Shown: positions 25,341-33,858, numbered from the stretch's first letter. The stretch is DNA of 64,000 nt from SSC3 sp963769585 (GCA_963769585.1 CAVYMJ010000006.1:186001-250000), one strand, 5' to 3'. A program made the numbers and translations. Notes: generated from the sequence alone by a model not told the origin.

Positions 25341-25923
25341 CGCCAGAGCCGACGCATGTGCCTCGGCCCTGCACACAGCTGAACCGGCGAGCTTGCCACC
25401 ACACGTAGAAGGCTCCGCAGCCGACGAGCGTCAGCGGTGCGAGCCAATAGGAGAGGCTGCTGGCCGCGGCCAGGTTCGCGGGGTTGGCCGCGGCGCTGAG
25501 CCAGAGGTACGCGCCCGGCAGCAGGGCGAAGACGGTACGGCTGCCCAGCGCCAAGGTGCACACTGCGGCGACGCTGGCGCCGATCGAGCTCAGCGCGATC
25601 ACCGAGGAAGCCGGGTTCGCGGGCAATAGCGATGCAATGCCCGCGCCAGTTGCGCAGGTCGCCTGGGTCCCGAGGAACCGCCCTACGGGAACGACGAGCG
25701 GGTGGCGCGCGGCAGTCGCCATCTGCTGCGGCCACCGTTCGTGGAGGGGCCACGTGAGCAGGATGGTGGTCAGAACCGGCACCAGGGTGCGCATCGGCAC
25801 TGGTACCCGGACCAAGGGAAGGGCAGGCTGCTCCCCCCACAGAGCCAGGCCGAAGACCCCCACGCCGACAGCCATCAGGAAGGCACCGTCAAGTCCCCAG
25901 CAGCGGGCCAGTGTCCAGGTCAC
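25330..25923 (-). CDS. Uncharacterised polytopic membrane protein of the ABC cassette
   Basis: 197 aa, about six hydrophobic helices (for example GAFLMAVGVGVFGLALWG, TVFALLPGAYLWLSAA and LAPLTLVGCGAFYVWW). No family recognised. GTG 25923 starts 3 nt after the stop of the permease-like gene, so it is the last gene of the cassette 28411-25330. It may be a second membrane subunit or an immunity-type protein; that is speculation. Confidence 0.7.
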   Translation of the reverse strand: MTWTLARCWGLDGAFLMAVGVGVFGLALWGEQPALPLVRVPVPMRTLVPVLTTILLTWPLHERWPQQMATAARHPLVVPVGRFLGTQATCATGAGIASLLPANPASSVIALSSIGASVAAVCTLALGSRTVFALLPGAYLWLSAAANPANLAAASSLSYWLAPLTLVGCGAFYVWWQARRFSCVQGRGTCVGSGVTH

Positions 25924-25926
25924 GGG

Positions 25927-27195
25927 TCAGAACGGAATCGTCAGGTCGCCGAACCTGCACGCTCGCAGCGCGGCGTACGTCGCGGTCAGCCACTCCGCCT
26001 GTTGGGCGATCGGGAGCCGGAGCCAGCGCCCCTCCTTGGAGGCAGCAGGGACGCCGATCCCCGGGACCTTGCTCTGCGTGGCGATCCAGTCGGCGAGCAG
26101 TCCCCGGCTTCGGAGTGCGCGGAGCGGTGCGCGGTTCGAGAAGAACTGTGGGCAGGCGTTCGGAGTGGCAAGCGCGAGCGAGACCGTCTTGGGATCTGCC
26201 GTGGACGAGCTTGACCCCTCGTCCACGAAGATCACCAAGCCTTCGGCCCCGCGGCGCGCCCCGGGAATGCTCTGGACGAACCGGTCCGGAAGGTCGATCC
26301 CGAGCTCGAGGAGCGGTGCGGCCTGCCGCCCGAGCTCGGACGAAAGCGCATCGAGTGGTCTCACCGTGTCTTGCGAGAGGCACACCTGGGGAGCCCGGCC
26401 CTTGCAGACCAGTCGCGGGCTGGCCTCATAGGTGTAACGCTCGTGCTGCCCGGTCTCCAACGCCCACCACGGCAGGGCGCCCAGGGCGAGGGCGCTTCCG
26501 ACGGCGACGAACGAACGCCCGTGGCGTATCGGGAAGACGTGGAAGGCGAGTGACAGCGCGCAGGCGGCCGCGATAGCCAGGCAGGCGGCAGCCTGGAGCC
26601 CCAGCACGCCGAAGTCGTACGTCTGTCCGGCGAGATCTCCGGTGACCCCGCCCGTGCGGAAGATGCCGGGAATCGTCCCGCTGACCGAGAGGCTCTCCAG
26701 CAGGAAGGTCACCACCACGGCCAGGGGAACCGCCACCGCCCGAGGCAGGCTGGCGCCGATGACGCCTCCGATTCCAACCTCGGCAGCCAGCGTCACAGCG
26801 ACGAGCGGAACGGCCGCCAGCATCACGGGGGAGGCATGGGCACCGAGTGCCGAGGCGATGCCCACCGCTCCCGCCGTACAGGCGAGCATCGCGACGACCC
26901 CGAGCAGCCAGACACCCGCCGAAGGCCCTAGCCACGCGGCCCATCCTCGCCGCATACCGGCCACGAACGGGTCCCAGCGCTTGGCGGACATCGTGGAGTA
27001 GGCCAGGGCACTCAACCCCGCGCACAACGGACCGATGAGGATCAACGTGCCGGTTCCCCAGTCGACCGCGACCTTCCAGCCGCCGACCCAGAGTTCACGG
27101 CCGAGCAGCAGGACCACGCACCCCGCTACGACAGCCAGTAGGCCCTCCAGGAGGCTGGCTCGTCGGCCACCGCTCCAGAGGAAGAGGCTGGTCAC
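25927..27195 (-). CDS. ABC-2-like membrane subunit with extracytoplasmic C-terminal domain
   Basis: 422 aa. About six to eight membrane helices fill residues ~15-255 (LLAVVAGCVVLLLGRELW, GVWLLGVVAMLACTAGAVGIA, VAVPLAVVVTFLLESLSV). The last ~165 residues are soluble and contain paired Cys in LVCKGRAPQVCLSQ, fitting an exported disulfide-containing domain. It overlaps the ABC ATPase stop by four bases, so it is probably that ATPase's permease. I know of similar uncharacterised actinobacterial ABC-linked proteins but cannot assign a substrate. Confidence 0.75.
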   Translation of the reverse strand: MTSLFLWSGGRRASLLEGLLAVVAGCVVLLLGRELWVGGWKVAVDWGTGTLILIGPLCAGLSALAYSTMSAKRWDPFVAGMRRGWAAWLGPSAGVWLLGVVAMLACTAGAVGIASALGAHASPVMLAAVPLVAVTLAAEVGIGGVIGASLPRAVAVPLAVVVTFLLESLSVSGTIPGIFRTGGVTGDLAGQTYDFGVLGLQAAACLAIAAACALSLAFHVFPIRHGRSFVAVGSALALGALPWWALETGQHERYTYEASPRLVCKGRAPQVCLSQDTVRPLDALSSELGRQAAPLLELGIDLPDRFVQSIPGARRGAEGLVIFVDEGSSSSTADPKTVSLALATPNACPQFFSNRAPLRALRSRGLLADWIATQSKVPGIGVPAASKEGRWLRLPIAQQAEWLTATYAALRACRFGDLTIPF

Positions 27196-27953
27196 CGTGC
27201 CCTGCGCTTCAGCAGCAGGGCGAGGAACGCCTCTTCGGCGGAGCCTGCGCCCTCTTGGCTGTTGACGAACTGCGAAACCCCGCCCTGGTAGACGGCCTCG
27301 CCTCCGTCGAGCACGATGACGTTCTGGGCCAGGCTCTCGATGTCCTCCATGACATGACTGCTGACGATGGTGGCCCCGCTGTTGGGAAGGTCGGCAATCA
27401 GCTGCCGGACGGCGGCGCGCTGCTCTGGGTCGAGCCCGGTCGTGGGCTCATCGAGCAGGAGCAGCCTCGGCTTTCCGATCAGGGCCTGCGCCAGGGCCAG
27501 CCTGCGCAGCATGCCGCCGGAGAGCGTCGAGACTCGGGCGGCGGATCGCTCCGACAGGCCGACCGCCTCTAGGGTCGCGGGCGCTCGAGACCGGACCTCA
27601 CGAGACGAGAGGCCGCGCAGCCACCCGAGGTACCGAACGACGTCAAGGGCACGCATGTCCTGAGGAACATCGAACTCCTGTGGCATGAGGGCGGTGCTCG
27701 CGAGCACCGCCCTCCGCCCCCTGCCGTAGAGGGAACCTCCCAGGAGGGTCACATCCCCGGCTGTGGGTCGCAGGCCCCCCGACATGATCCGCAGCAGGGT
27801 GGACTTGCCCGCGCCGTTGACCCCAACCAGGCCGGTAATGCCCGTCGACAGCTCCAGGGTGACGTTCTTGAGAGCCGCGACGCCTTGCGTGTAGGCGTGA
27901 GTGACGCCGTCGCAGTGGATCTCCACCGTTCGGGTTACAGGTCGGTCGTCCAC
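27192..27953 (-). CDS. ABC transporter ATP-binding protein
   Basis: 253-aa ABC ATPase of the ABC-2 exporter type. Walker A GVNGAGKST, Q-loop MPQEFDVP, signature LSGGM, Walker B RLLLLDEPTTGLD and switch His in SSHVMED are all present. The start region overlaps the end of the secreted-protein gene by 19 nt and the end overlaps the permease start, so all three are translated together. Confidence 0.93.
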   Translation of the reverse strand: MDDRPVTRTVEIHCDGVTHAYTQGVAALKNVTLELSTGITGLVGVNGAGKSTLLRIMSGGLRPTAGDVTLLGGSLYGRGRRAVLASTALMPQEFDVPQDMRALDVVRYLGWLRGLSSREVRSRAPATLEAVGLSERSAARVSTLSGGMLRRLALAQALIGKPRLLLLDEPTTGLDPEQRAAVRQLIADLPNSGATIVSSHVMEDIESLAQNVIVLDGGEAVYQGGVSQFVNSQEGAGSAEEAFLALLLKRRAR

Positions 27954-28411
27954 TGAGGCCAGACGCTGCAGGGATCAGGGAAGACCCCATGGTCTTCGCA
28001 GACCTGCGTCCTCATCCGTCCTTTGTCCGCTCCCGAGATGAACGCGGAGTGGTCGTACTGGGAGTACCAGGAGCCGTCGTCGGTCTTGGGGCCCTGGTCG
28101 GTGGCGTGAAGCTTCCAGACCATCGCCTTCTCGTACGGGTCCCAGACGTAGAACCAGTACTGGGTGCGCTCGAAGACCTTGTCGCCTCCGGGGCGCGGGT
28201 CTCTCTGGTTGGTGTTGTTGCGGAGATACGTCGCGTTCTCCACCAGGAACTTGCCGTGCATCTCCGCCTGAGCCACGCCGTTGTCCCAGGCTGTCAGTGG
28301 GTTTGAGGCTGAGTAGTACTTGTACGGATCGGCGAACCCCAGGGCGGGTCCTGCCGCTGTGGCAACGACGAGGCCGGCTGCCGCCGAGCCGAGTGCGCTC
28401 TTCAGGTGCAT
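27935..28411 (-). CDS. Secreted protein heading the ABC cassette
   Basis: 158 aa with a signal peptide (MHLKSALGSAAAGLVVATAAGPALG) and a mature part of ~135 aa rich in aromatic residues (YKYYSAS, FERTQYWFYVWDP, WKLHATDQGP) with two Cys near the C-terminus (TQVCEDHG, DPCSVWP). No family recognised. ATG 28411 is chosen over longer starts because GGGGGA lies 9 nt upstream and the signal peptide begins here. Leading an operon with an exporter-like ABC system, it could be an exported effector, a bacteriocin-like protein, or a sensor/lipid-binding partner. Confidence 0.7.
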   Translation of the reverse strand: MHLKSALGSAAAGLVVATAAGPALGFADPYKYYSASNPLTAWDNGVAQAEMHGKFLVENATYLRNNTNQRDPRPGGDKVFERTQYWFYVWDPYEKAMVWKLHATDQGPKTDDGSWYSQYDHSAFISGADKGRMRTQVCEDHGVFPDPCSVWPQWTTDL

Positions 28412-28805
28412 CGAGTTGATCCCCCGATCTAGTGGGTGAGGCTTCCTCTGTGACTTCAGCGCGCGAGGTTCGCGCACGTGCAGAACTATGCGGAGCGGTG
28501 GGGAAGATGTCAAGAATCAAATGGAAGAACTGTGGAAAACCCTCGTCGCTGGGTGGAGGTCGGACCTCGTTCGTCAGGAGATCTTCCTTTGCCTAGCGGA
28601 TTGAACAACACAGGTCACGCCGGGATTGCTAGGGAGGATACTGGCGTGACAGCGGAAATCGAACGGATCAGTGACAGCCTTTCACCCCATCTGTCGCAGA
28701 AGTTATGACGGTTATCCATAGTACGCCTTGTTGTACGGGAGGGCTGCCGCCGATATTCCCTGGCTTCTCGGGTAAAGCCTCGAAGAACGGGAAGCGCAGG
28801 CACAG
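28412..28805. other. 394-bp divergent intergenic region
   Basis: No credible gene. It is visibly less GC-rich than its surroundings. It holds a hairpin GCGCGA-GGT-TCGCGC (28461-28475), a direct repeat GTGACAGC (28646-28653 and 28671-28678), two GTAC sites (28721-28724, 28733-28736) and a promoter-like TTGTAC-17-TATTCC (28731-28759) aimed at the repressor gene. The repeats could be operator sites for the XRE protein. Confidence 0.5.
28731..28759 (+). promoter_or_regulatory. Candidate promoter of the XRE/ImmA pair
   Basis: TTGTAC (28731-28736), 17-bp spacer, TATTCC (28754-28759). A GTAC...GTAC repeat overlaps the -35. Start codon 47 nt downstream of the -10. Confidence 0.45.
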
Positions 28806-29210
28806 ATGGCACAGACGCCGAACCAAAGGCGCGCCTCGGACGCGGTCGCATCGTGGCTCGCCGGCCACCACAGGAACCCCGCCTGGTTGGTCGATGAGAC
28901 CAGGGTCGACCCGAGCACGATCGCGGACTTCCTCAACGGACTGCGCTGGCCCAAGCTCAGCACCCAGGGCAAGATCGAGGCTGCCGTCGGCTGGGACCCT
29001 GGGACCATCCGACGGATCGGCAACGGCTCGGACGTGCCGCCCTTCCGCGAATCTGTCGGAGGTTCGACCGAGACTGAGAAGCAGCCAGAGGACAACACCT
29101 TGCTGTTCCGTCGCCCCGAGGGTCTCAGTGACGGCGAGTGGGAGCAGATCAAGCGCGAGTCGCGGGGGTTCATCGAGTGGCAGATCCAGAAGGCACTGCG
29201 TCAGGCTTGA
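28806..29210 (+). CDS. XRE-like HTH regulator (phage/ICE repressor type)
   Basis: 134-aa DNA-binding protein. Residues ~5-70 form an HTH of the kind found in actinophage repressors (WLVDETRVDPSTIADFLNGLRWP, then KIEAAVGWDPGTIRRI). The C-terminal part is charged, with SDGEWEQIKRESRGFIEW. Its TGA overlaps the TTG start of an ImmA/IrrE peptidase gene, a classic repressor/anti-repressor pair in mobile elements. No integrase or structural genes are nearby. Confidence 0.82.
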   Translation: MAQTPNQRRASDAVASWLAGHHRNPAWLVDETRVDPSTIADFLNGLRWPKLSTQGKIEAAVGWDPGTIRRIGNGSDVPPFRESVGGSTETEKQPEDNTLLFRRPEGLSDGEWEQIKRESRGFIEWQIQKALRQA

Positions 29211-29641
29211 CGTACGACCCAGCCGCGGACATAGCGGCGCGCTACCCCGCGTGGGTGGTTCGGTACGCGTCTTTGGGTTGGGGGATCTCTGAGGCGATGT
29301 GTCACCGCTCGAGGGTGATCCTGCTCGAGGCGGGCGACACGTCGGTGCGCAAGCGCTGCTCGCTGGCGCATGCCTTGGCCCATCTCGACCTAGGCCACGG
29401 TCCGGTGTCCTCGGGGTTCTTCGAGACCCGCCAGGAGCGGACTGCGAACGAGCTTGCCGCGCGCCGGCTCGTCGGCATCCAGGAGCTCGCAACGGCGCTG
29501 TCGTGGACGCTGAGCCCGACAGAGGTTGCCGCCGACCTGGCGGTCGATCTGCCTACCCTGTCGATTCGCTTCTCGAGCTTGAGCGCTCGCGAGCGCGCCG
29601 TCCTCCAGCGCACTGCCTCACGCTCGATCGTCGCCGCCTAA
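29207..29641 (+). CDS. ImmA/IrrE-family metallopeptidase
   Basis: 144 aa. The gluzincin motif reads CSLAHALAHLDLGH (HxxxH variant of HExxH, with Ala where the catalytic Glu would stand), then FETRQERTANELAARRL, where the third ligand Glu is expected (E-x3-A-x2-A). The Glu-to-Ala change may affect catalysis. TTG 29207 overlaps the repressor stop (TTGA), so the pair is coupled. In known systems such peptidases cleave the partner repressor. Confidence 0.8.
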   Translation: MTYDPAADIAARYPAWVVRYASLGWGISEAMCHRSRVILLEAGDTSVRKRCSLAHALAHLDLGHGPVSSGFFETRQERTANELAARRLVGIQELATALSWTLSPTEVAADLAVDLPTLSIRFSSLSARERAVLQRTASRSIVAA

Positions 29642-29688
29642 ACGCTAGTTTTGGTGCAAAAGGTGAGAATTCCGCGCACCATGGTCGG

Positions 29689-30255
29689 ATGGGCTTTCGT
29701 CACTCCCTCTTCGCTGTCGCGCTGCTCCTTCCGCTGGGCCTGACCAGCGGCGCCCTCGCGGATGGGCCCATCGAGGACTACGCCCGATACGTGCCTCAGA
29801 CACGCTGCCACCCCGAGCCGCGACCGGGCACGCTCGCGCTCGCGCGGTGGTTGGAGAGGACCTACCCCGGCACGGACGCATCGGCGGCCGGTCGTAGGTG
29901 TAGGAGCGGCGGGGTCTCCGAGCATAAGGAAGGTCGTGCGGTCGACTGGATGGTCGACGCCAGGCGGCCCAGGCAGCGCGCCCGCGCCAATGACCTCTTG
30001 GACAGGCTGTTCGCGACGGACACCGACGGCAACCAGGATGCGGTCGCCCGCCGGATGGGCGTGATGTACGTGATCTGGAACGACCACATGTACGCGTCCT
30101 ACGCGGGCTTCCGTAAGCGCGACTACCTCAGCTCGGCCTGCAGGTCGAAACGGAAGTGCTCTGCGACCCTCAGGCACCGCAACCACGTGCACATCTCGCT
30201 CAGTCGGCGAGGTGGGCGCGGACTGACCACCTGGTACACGGGCGCCGCGGACTGA
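29689..30255 (+). CDS. Secreted M15/ARB-07466-like peptidase-fold protein
   Basis: 188 aa with a signal peptide (SLFAVALLLPLGLTSGALA). The mature domain shows HKEGRAVDW (HxxGxAxD, typical of the D-Ala-D-Ala peptidase M15-like fold) and a C-terminal NHVHISLS zinc-type motif, with Cys pairs likely in disulfides. Probable cell-wall or accessory peptidase; catalytic activity is not proven in relatives. A short palindrome TTTTG-GTG-CAAAA (29649-29661) lies just upstream. Confidence 0.8.
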   Translation: MGFRHSLFAVALLLPLGLTSGALADGPIEDYARYVPQTRCHPEPRPGTLALARWLERTYPGTDASAAGRRCRSGGVSEHKEGRAVDWMVDARRPRQRARANDLLDRLFATDTDGNQDAVARRMGVMYVIWNDHMYASYAGFRKRDYLSSACRSKRKCSATLRHRNHVHISLSRRGGRGLTTWYTGAAD

Positions 30256-30276
30256 GCGGTTACGGACTGACGAACC

Positions 30277-30459
30277 TCACCGGCGCCGCGTCGAGTGCGA
30301 CTCCTTCTCCTCTTTGACGCCGGACGCATACAGCTGCCCGGCGAGGAGGATGCAGATGGTCGAGCACAGGATGTAGAAGTCGATCCCCAGGCCGACAGCC
30401 ACTGCCAAACAGAACACCGACAGAACGAGCAGAATGCTCGAGATCCGATACAACGTCAT
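30277..30459 (-). CDS. Small two-helix membrane protein
   Basis: 60 aa: RISSILLVLSVFCLAVAVGLG and FYILCSTICILLAGQLYASG are two membrane helices, followed by a charged tail. ATG 30459 has GGGGAG 5-6 nt upstream, which supports translation. No family recognised. Confidence 0.6.
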   Translation of the reverse strand: MTLYRISSILLVLSVFCLAVAVGLGIDFYILCSTICILLAGQLYASGVKEEKESHSTRRR

Positions 30460-30606
30460 GACGCTCCCCTATTGCCACCCCCGAGAACGAGTCCCCTAAC
30501 TAGTCACCACCGTCGCACGCCGTCGGCCGTTCGGCCAGGGTGGGCTCAGCCGTTCGGCCAGATTTTGCCTTTAGCGCGTGCTCGGTCAGGGCACTACGGT
30601 TGCCGG

Positions 30607-31452
30607 ATGAGTACGCCGGAGGGCGGGGCCTCCCAGCAGGACATCGACCTCGCGGTCAAGGTGGTGGAGCTGGCAGGTGCCGAGGGGCAGATCGTCGATG
30701 CGGATCGCGACCTTCGGATCAGCCAGCTCAAGTCGGTTCAGACGAAGGCCGAGATCGACGTGGTGCTAGGGAGTCTCAGGCAGCGGCTCCAGCCGCCCGT
30801 CCCCGAACCGCCATCTGTCCCAGCAACGGCCGACCTCACCAGCCCACTGTCTGCCGCCGGTCGAACCCGCAGCCTGCCGTTCGTGCCGTTGCTCGGCGGG
30901 CTCGTCACCGTCGTCGCGGCGATCGTCGGCGTGGTCTTCTTGGTCAACCTGCTCTCCGGCGTGGACCTGGACAGTGCGCCGAGCGGGAGCCCGCCTCCCG
31001 GAAGCCAGCCTTCGCCGACCCCTGCCGACGTGCTGAGCGCCACGGGGTTCCGTGCCCTGCTCGCGGCCATCCAAGCGCAGACGGGGACGACGGATGTCTT
31101 CGACGCCACGCTCTACCCGGGGTACGCCTCAGTCCAGCTACCAGTCGACCGCGAGACGAGGCGTCAGGCCTACTACTACTGGGATGGAGTGACCCTCAAG
31201 GAGAGCAACTCGTTCGGGCGCTCCTCCAACCCCCGGATCGACCTGGCGACCATCGATGTAGCGACCATGCAGCGACTGGTCCGCCTGGCTCGCCGGCAGG
31301 TCGAGGAGCCGATCTCCTGGTACGTGATCGTCAGGGCCCCGGACGCGTCCGACCAGGCCGTGCTCTATGCCTACGCGAGTAACAAGTTCAGCGAGGGCGG
31401 GTACGTCTCGGCCGACGCCCGAGGAAAGGTCGTGCGCAAGGTGACCTGGTGA
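30607..31452 (+). CDS. Uncharacterised single-pass membrane protein
   Basis: 281 aa. N-terminal ~85 residues form a charged cytoplasmic region (DIDLAVKVVELAGAEGQIVDADRDLRISQLKSVQTKAEID), then a Pro-rich linker, a membrane helix (LLGGLVTVVAAIVGVVFLV) and an extracytoplasmic domain of ~160 aa. Not recognised. ATG 30607 is the first start that leaves the cytoplasmic domain intact; the upstream frame lies in non-coding sequence. Confidence 0.75.
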   Translation: MSTPEGGASQQDIDLAVKVVELAGAEGQIVDADRDLRISQLKSVQTKAEIDVVLGSLRQRLQPPVPEPPSVPATADLTSPLSAAGRTRSLPFVPLLGGLVTVVAAIVGVVFLVNLLSGVDLDSAPSGSPPPGSQPSPTPADVLSATGFRALLAAIQAQTGTTDVFDATLYPGYASVQLPVDRETRRQAYYYWDGVTLKESNSFGRSSNPRIDLATIDVATMQRLVRLARRQVEEPISWYVIVRAPDASDQAVLYAYASNKFSEGGYVSADARGKVVRKVTW

Positions 31453-31469
31453 GGTCTTCCGGCTGAAAC

Positions 31470-31483
31470 TAGAACGCGTTACA
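31470..31483. promoter_or_regulatory. KstR-like operator overlapping a leaderless promoter
   Basis: TAGAACGCGTTACA fits the pattern TnnAACnnGTTnnA described for KstR-type TetR regulators of sterol catabolism. A -10 TACAGT (31480-31485) overlaps its right edge, 6 nt before ATG 31492; TTCCGG (31457-31462) is a weak -35 at 17 bp. Other TetR regulators of lipid genes bind similar sites, so the protein is not fixed. Confidence 0.5.
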
Positions 31484-31491
31484 GTTTGGGC

Positions 31492-33045
31492 ATGACCCTG
31501 CCTGCATCCATCACCGACGACCTGCTCGCCCGACTCACCGGCATGGTCGCCGCCACCGGTGGCGCGACCTACAAGCTCACCGAGGTCTATTCCGGCGAAG
31601 TGATCACCGCGCTGCCACAGTCCTCCGAGGAGGACATCGTTGCCGCGTACGCCGAGGCGCGGCGCGCCCAGGAGATCTGGGCAGCGTGGCCGCTCGAGCG
31701 CCGGCTCGAGGTGATGAAGCGATTCCACGCCCTGGTGCTCGAGCGCCACGAGACGATCGTCGACTTGATGCAGGCCGAGGTCGGCAAGGCTCGACGGATG
31801 GCCTTCGAGGAGGTCTGCGACGTCGCGATGACCACCAGCCACTACCTCAAGGTGGCCAAGCGTGTGCTCGGCGAGCGCAAGCACGGCGGTGTCGTACCGG
31901 TGGTCTCGACCTCGACCGAGGTGCGGGTGCCCAAGGGTGTCGTCGGCCTCATCTCGCCGTGGAACTTCCCGTTCGCGGTCAGCCTCTCCGACTCGATGCC
32001 GGCCCTGATCGCCGGCAACGCGGTGGTGCTGAAGCCGGACAACAAGTCGACCCTCTGCGTCGCGTACGGCGTGGCGCTGCTCTACGAGGCCGGCATGCCG
32101 GCCGGGCTGGTCCAGGTGGTCTGCGGAGAGGGGCCCGACGTCGGCCCGCACCTGATCGACAACGCTGACTTCGTCATGTTCACCGGCTCCACCGCGACCG
32201 GCCGGTACGTCGGAGCAAGGGCCGGGCAGAACCTGATCGACTGCACGCTCGAGCTCGGCGGCAAGAACCCGCTGATCGTGCTCAAGGACGCCGACCTCGA
32301 CGAAGCGGTCCCCGGTGCGATCTTCGGCACGTTCCTCAATGCCGGCCAGGCCTGCATGCACATCGAGCGGATCTACGTGCCGCGGTCGCTCGCAGCCGAG
32401 TTCACCCGCCGCTTCGTGGAGGCCGCCTCAGAGATCAAGCTCGGGGCGTCGTACGACTACGAGCCGGAGATGGGCTCCCTGGTCTCCGAGACCCAGCGCG
32501 ACCGGGTGCTCTCCCACGTCGAGGACGCCGTCGCCAAGGGCGCGACCGTCCTGACCGGTGGCAAGGCGCGTCCTGACCTCGGGCCGGCGTTCGTGGAGCC
32601 GACCGTTCTCACCGATGTCACCAAGGAGATGGTCCTGGCGACCCAGGAGACCTTCGGTCCCGTCGTCTCCATCTACACCTACGACACGGTCGACCAAGCG
32701 GTCGAGGCCGCCAACGACACCGACTACGGACTCAACGCCAGCGTCTGGGGAACCGATCTCAGGGCGGCGGAGGCGGTCGGCCGCAGAATCAGGTCGGGTG
32801 GGGTCAACATCAACGACGCCCTCGCCTGCTCCTACGCCTCCAAGGCAACGCCGTCGGGTGGCTTGAAGAACTCCGGGGTCGGCGCAAGGCACGGCGACGC
32901 CGGTCTGCTCAAGTACACCGACGTGCAGAACGTGGCGGTGCTCAAGAAGCAGGTGCTCACCAGCAACAGCGACAAGCCGTACGCCGAGGGCGTCGAGCAG
33001 ACCATCAAGGGTCTGCAGTGGATGCGTAAGCTGCGGATCCGCTAG
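31492..33045 (+). CDS. Succinate-semialdehyde dehydrogenase
   Basis: 517-aa ALDH-superfamily enzyme of the actinobacterial succinic-semialdehyde dehydrogenase (GabD2) type, oxidising succinate semialdehyde to succinate. Motifs: SPWNFPFAVSLSDSMPAL, FTGSTATGRYVG, Glu in LELGGKNPL, Cys in NAGQACMHIERIYV and ETFGPVVSIY. The long N-terminus and C-terminal extension (~40 aa) are family features. ATG 31492 is supported by the leaderless promoter; TTG 31486 adds two codons. Confidence 0.9.
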   Translation: MTLPASITDDLLARLTGMVAATGGATYKLTEVYSGEVITALPQSSEEDIVAAYAEARRAQEIWAAWPLERRLEVMKRFHALVLERHETIVDLMQAEVGKARRMAFEEVCDVAMTTSHYLKVAKRVLGERKHGGVVPVVSTSTEVRVPKGVVGLISPWNFPFAVSLSDSMPALIAGNAVVLKPDNKSTLCVAYGVALLYEAGMPAGLVQVVCGEGPDVGPHLIDNADFVMFTGSTATGRYVGARAGQNLIDCTLELGGKNPLIVLKDADLDEAVPGAIFGTFLNAGQACMHIERIYVPRSLAAEFTRRFVEAASEIKLGASYDYEPEMGSLVSETQRDRVLSHVEDAVAKGATVLTGGKARPDLGPAFVEPTVLTDVTKEMVLATQETFGPVVSIYTYDTVDQAVEAANDTDYGLNASVWGTDLRAAEAVGRRIRSGGVNINDALACSYASKATPSGGLKNSGVGARHGDAGLLKYTDVQNVAVLKKQVLTSNSDKPYAEGVEQTIKGLQWMRKLRIR

Positions 33046-33061
33046 GTCGACGCGCCCTCGT

Positions 33062-33838
33062 TCAGGCGACTTGGAGGCTCCGCTTCGACAGTCCCATCCA
33101 GTAGCCGTCGATGCGCTGCTCGCCTGGTACCTCCGGGTCGGTCGCGGCACCCAGTGTCACGAACAGCGGCGTGAGGTGTTCGACGGTCGGGTGGGCGTAG
33201 GGCAGACCCGGTGCCTTGTCGGCGTACGACGCGAGCTCGTCGATGTCGCCGCGGGCCAGGGCGTCGGCGGCCCAGAGGTCGAAGTCCACCGACCAGCCGG
33301 GAGGCTCCGCCTCAATGCGGAACTCGCGTAGGAACGGCAGCCCATGGGTGAGGAAGCCGGAGCCGATCACGAGCACGCCCTCGTCGCGAAGCGAGCGGAT
33401 CCTTCTGCCGAGCTCCATCAGGCGTCCGGGGTCCGTGGTCGGCAGCGACATCTGGAGCACGGGGATGTCGGCTTCGGGGTACATGAGCTTCAGGGGGACC
33501 CAGGCGCCGTGGTCCAGTCCTCGCGAGGGGTGCTGATGGACCGGCTCGTGCGCCGGCATCAGGCTGGCCACCCGAGCGGCCAGAGCGGCCGCGTCCGGGG
33601 TCTCGTAGGTCATGGCGTAGTACCGGGGCTCGAAACCGCCGAAGTCGTAGACAAGCGGGGTGCCGGCCCCGGTGGCTGACAACATGATCGGAGCAGACTC
33701 CCAATGCGCCGATACGATCAGGATCGCTTCGGGGCGTGGGAGGTCGGCTGCCCAGGCTGCGAGCTGGCTGCCCCACACCGGATCGTCCAGGAGCGGCGGG
33801 GCACCGTGTCCGAGGTAGAGGGCTGGCATTCGGTCCAT
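33062..33838 (-). CDS. DODA-type extradiol ring-cleavage dioxygenase (YgiD-like)
   Basis: 258-aa LigB-family, zinc- or iron-dependent enzyme of the 4,5-DOPA dioxygenase type. Metal-binding His occur in YLGHGAPP, SAHWES and LDHGAWVPL, with the catalytic-type His in SGFLTHG. It opens catechol rings. It is divergent from a MarR gene with a palindromic operator between them and is leaderless: TACTCT sits 6 nt before ATG. Confidence 0.9.
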   Translation of the reverse strand: MDRMPALYLGHGAPPLLDDPVWGSQLAAWAADLPRPEAILIVSAHWESAPIMLSATGAGTPLVYDFGGFEPRYYAMTYETPDAAALAARVASLMPAHEPVHQHPSRGLDHGAWVPLKLMYPEADIPVLQMSLPTTDPGRLMELGRRIRSLRDEGVLVIGSGFLTHGLPFLREFRIEAEPPGWSVDFDLWAADALARGDIDELASYADKAPGLPYAHPTVEHLTPLFVTLGAATDPEVPGEQRIDGYWMGLSKRSLQVA

Positions 33839-33858
33839 ATCTGAAGAGTAGTCGAAAA

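Noticed and set aside
28478..28708. 76-aa possible small gene in the 28.4-28.8 kb gap
   Set aside because: No ribosome site, no composition bias typical of this genome, and it overlaps the repeats thought to be operators.
30260..30478. 72-aa alternative frame over the small membrane gene
   Set aside because: The 30277-30459 frame has two clean membrane helices and a GGGGAG ribosome site; this one has neither.
31138..32361. 407-aa antisense frame across succinate-semialdehyde dehydrogenase
   Set aside because: Shadow of a conserved ALDH gene.
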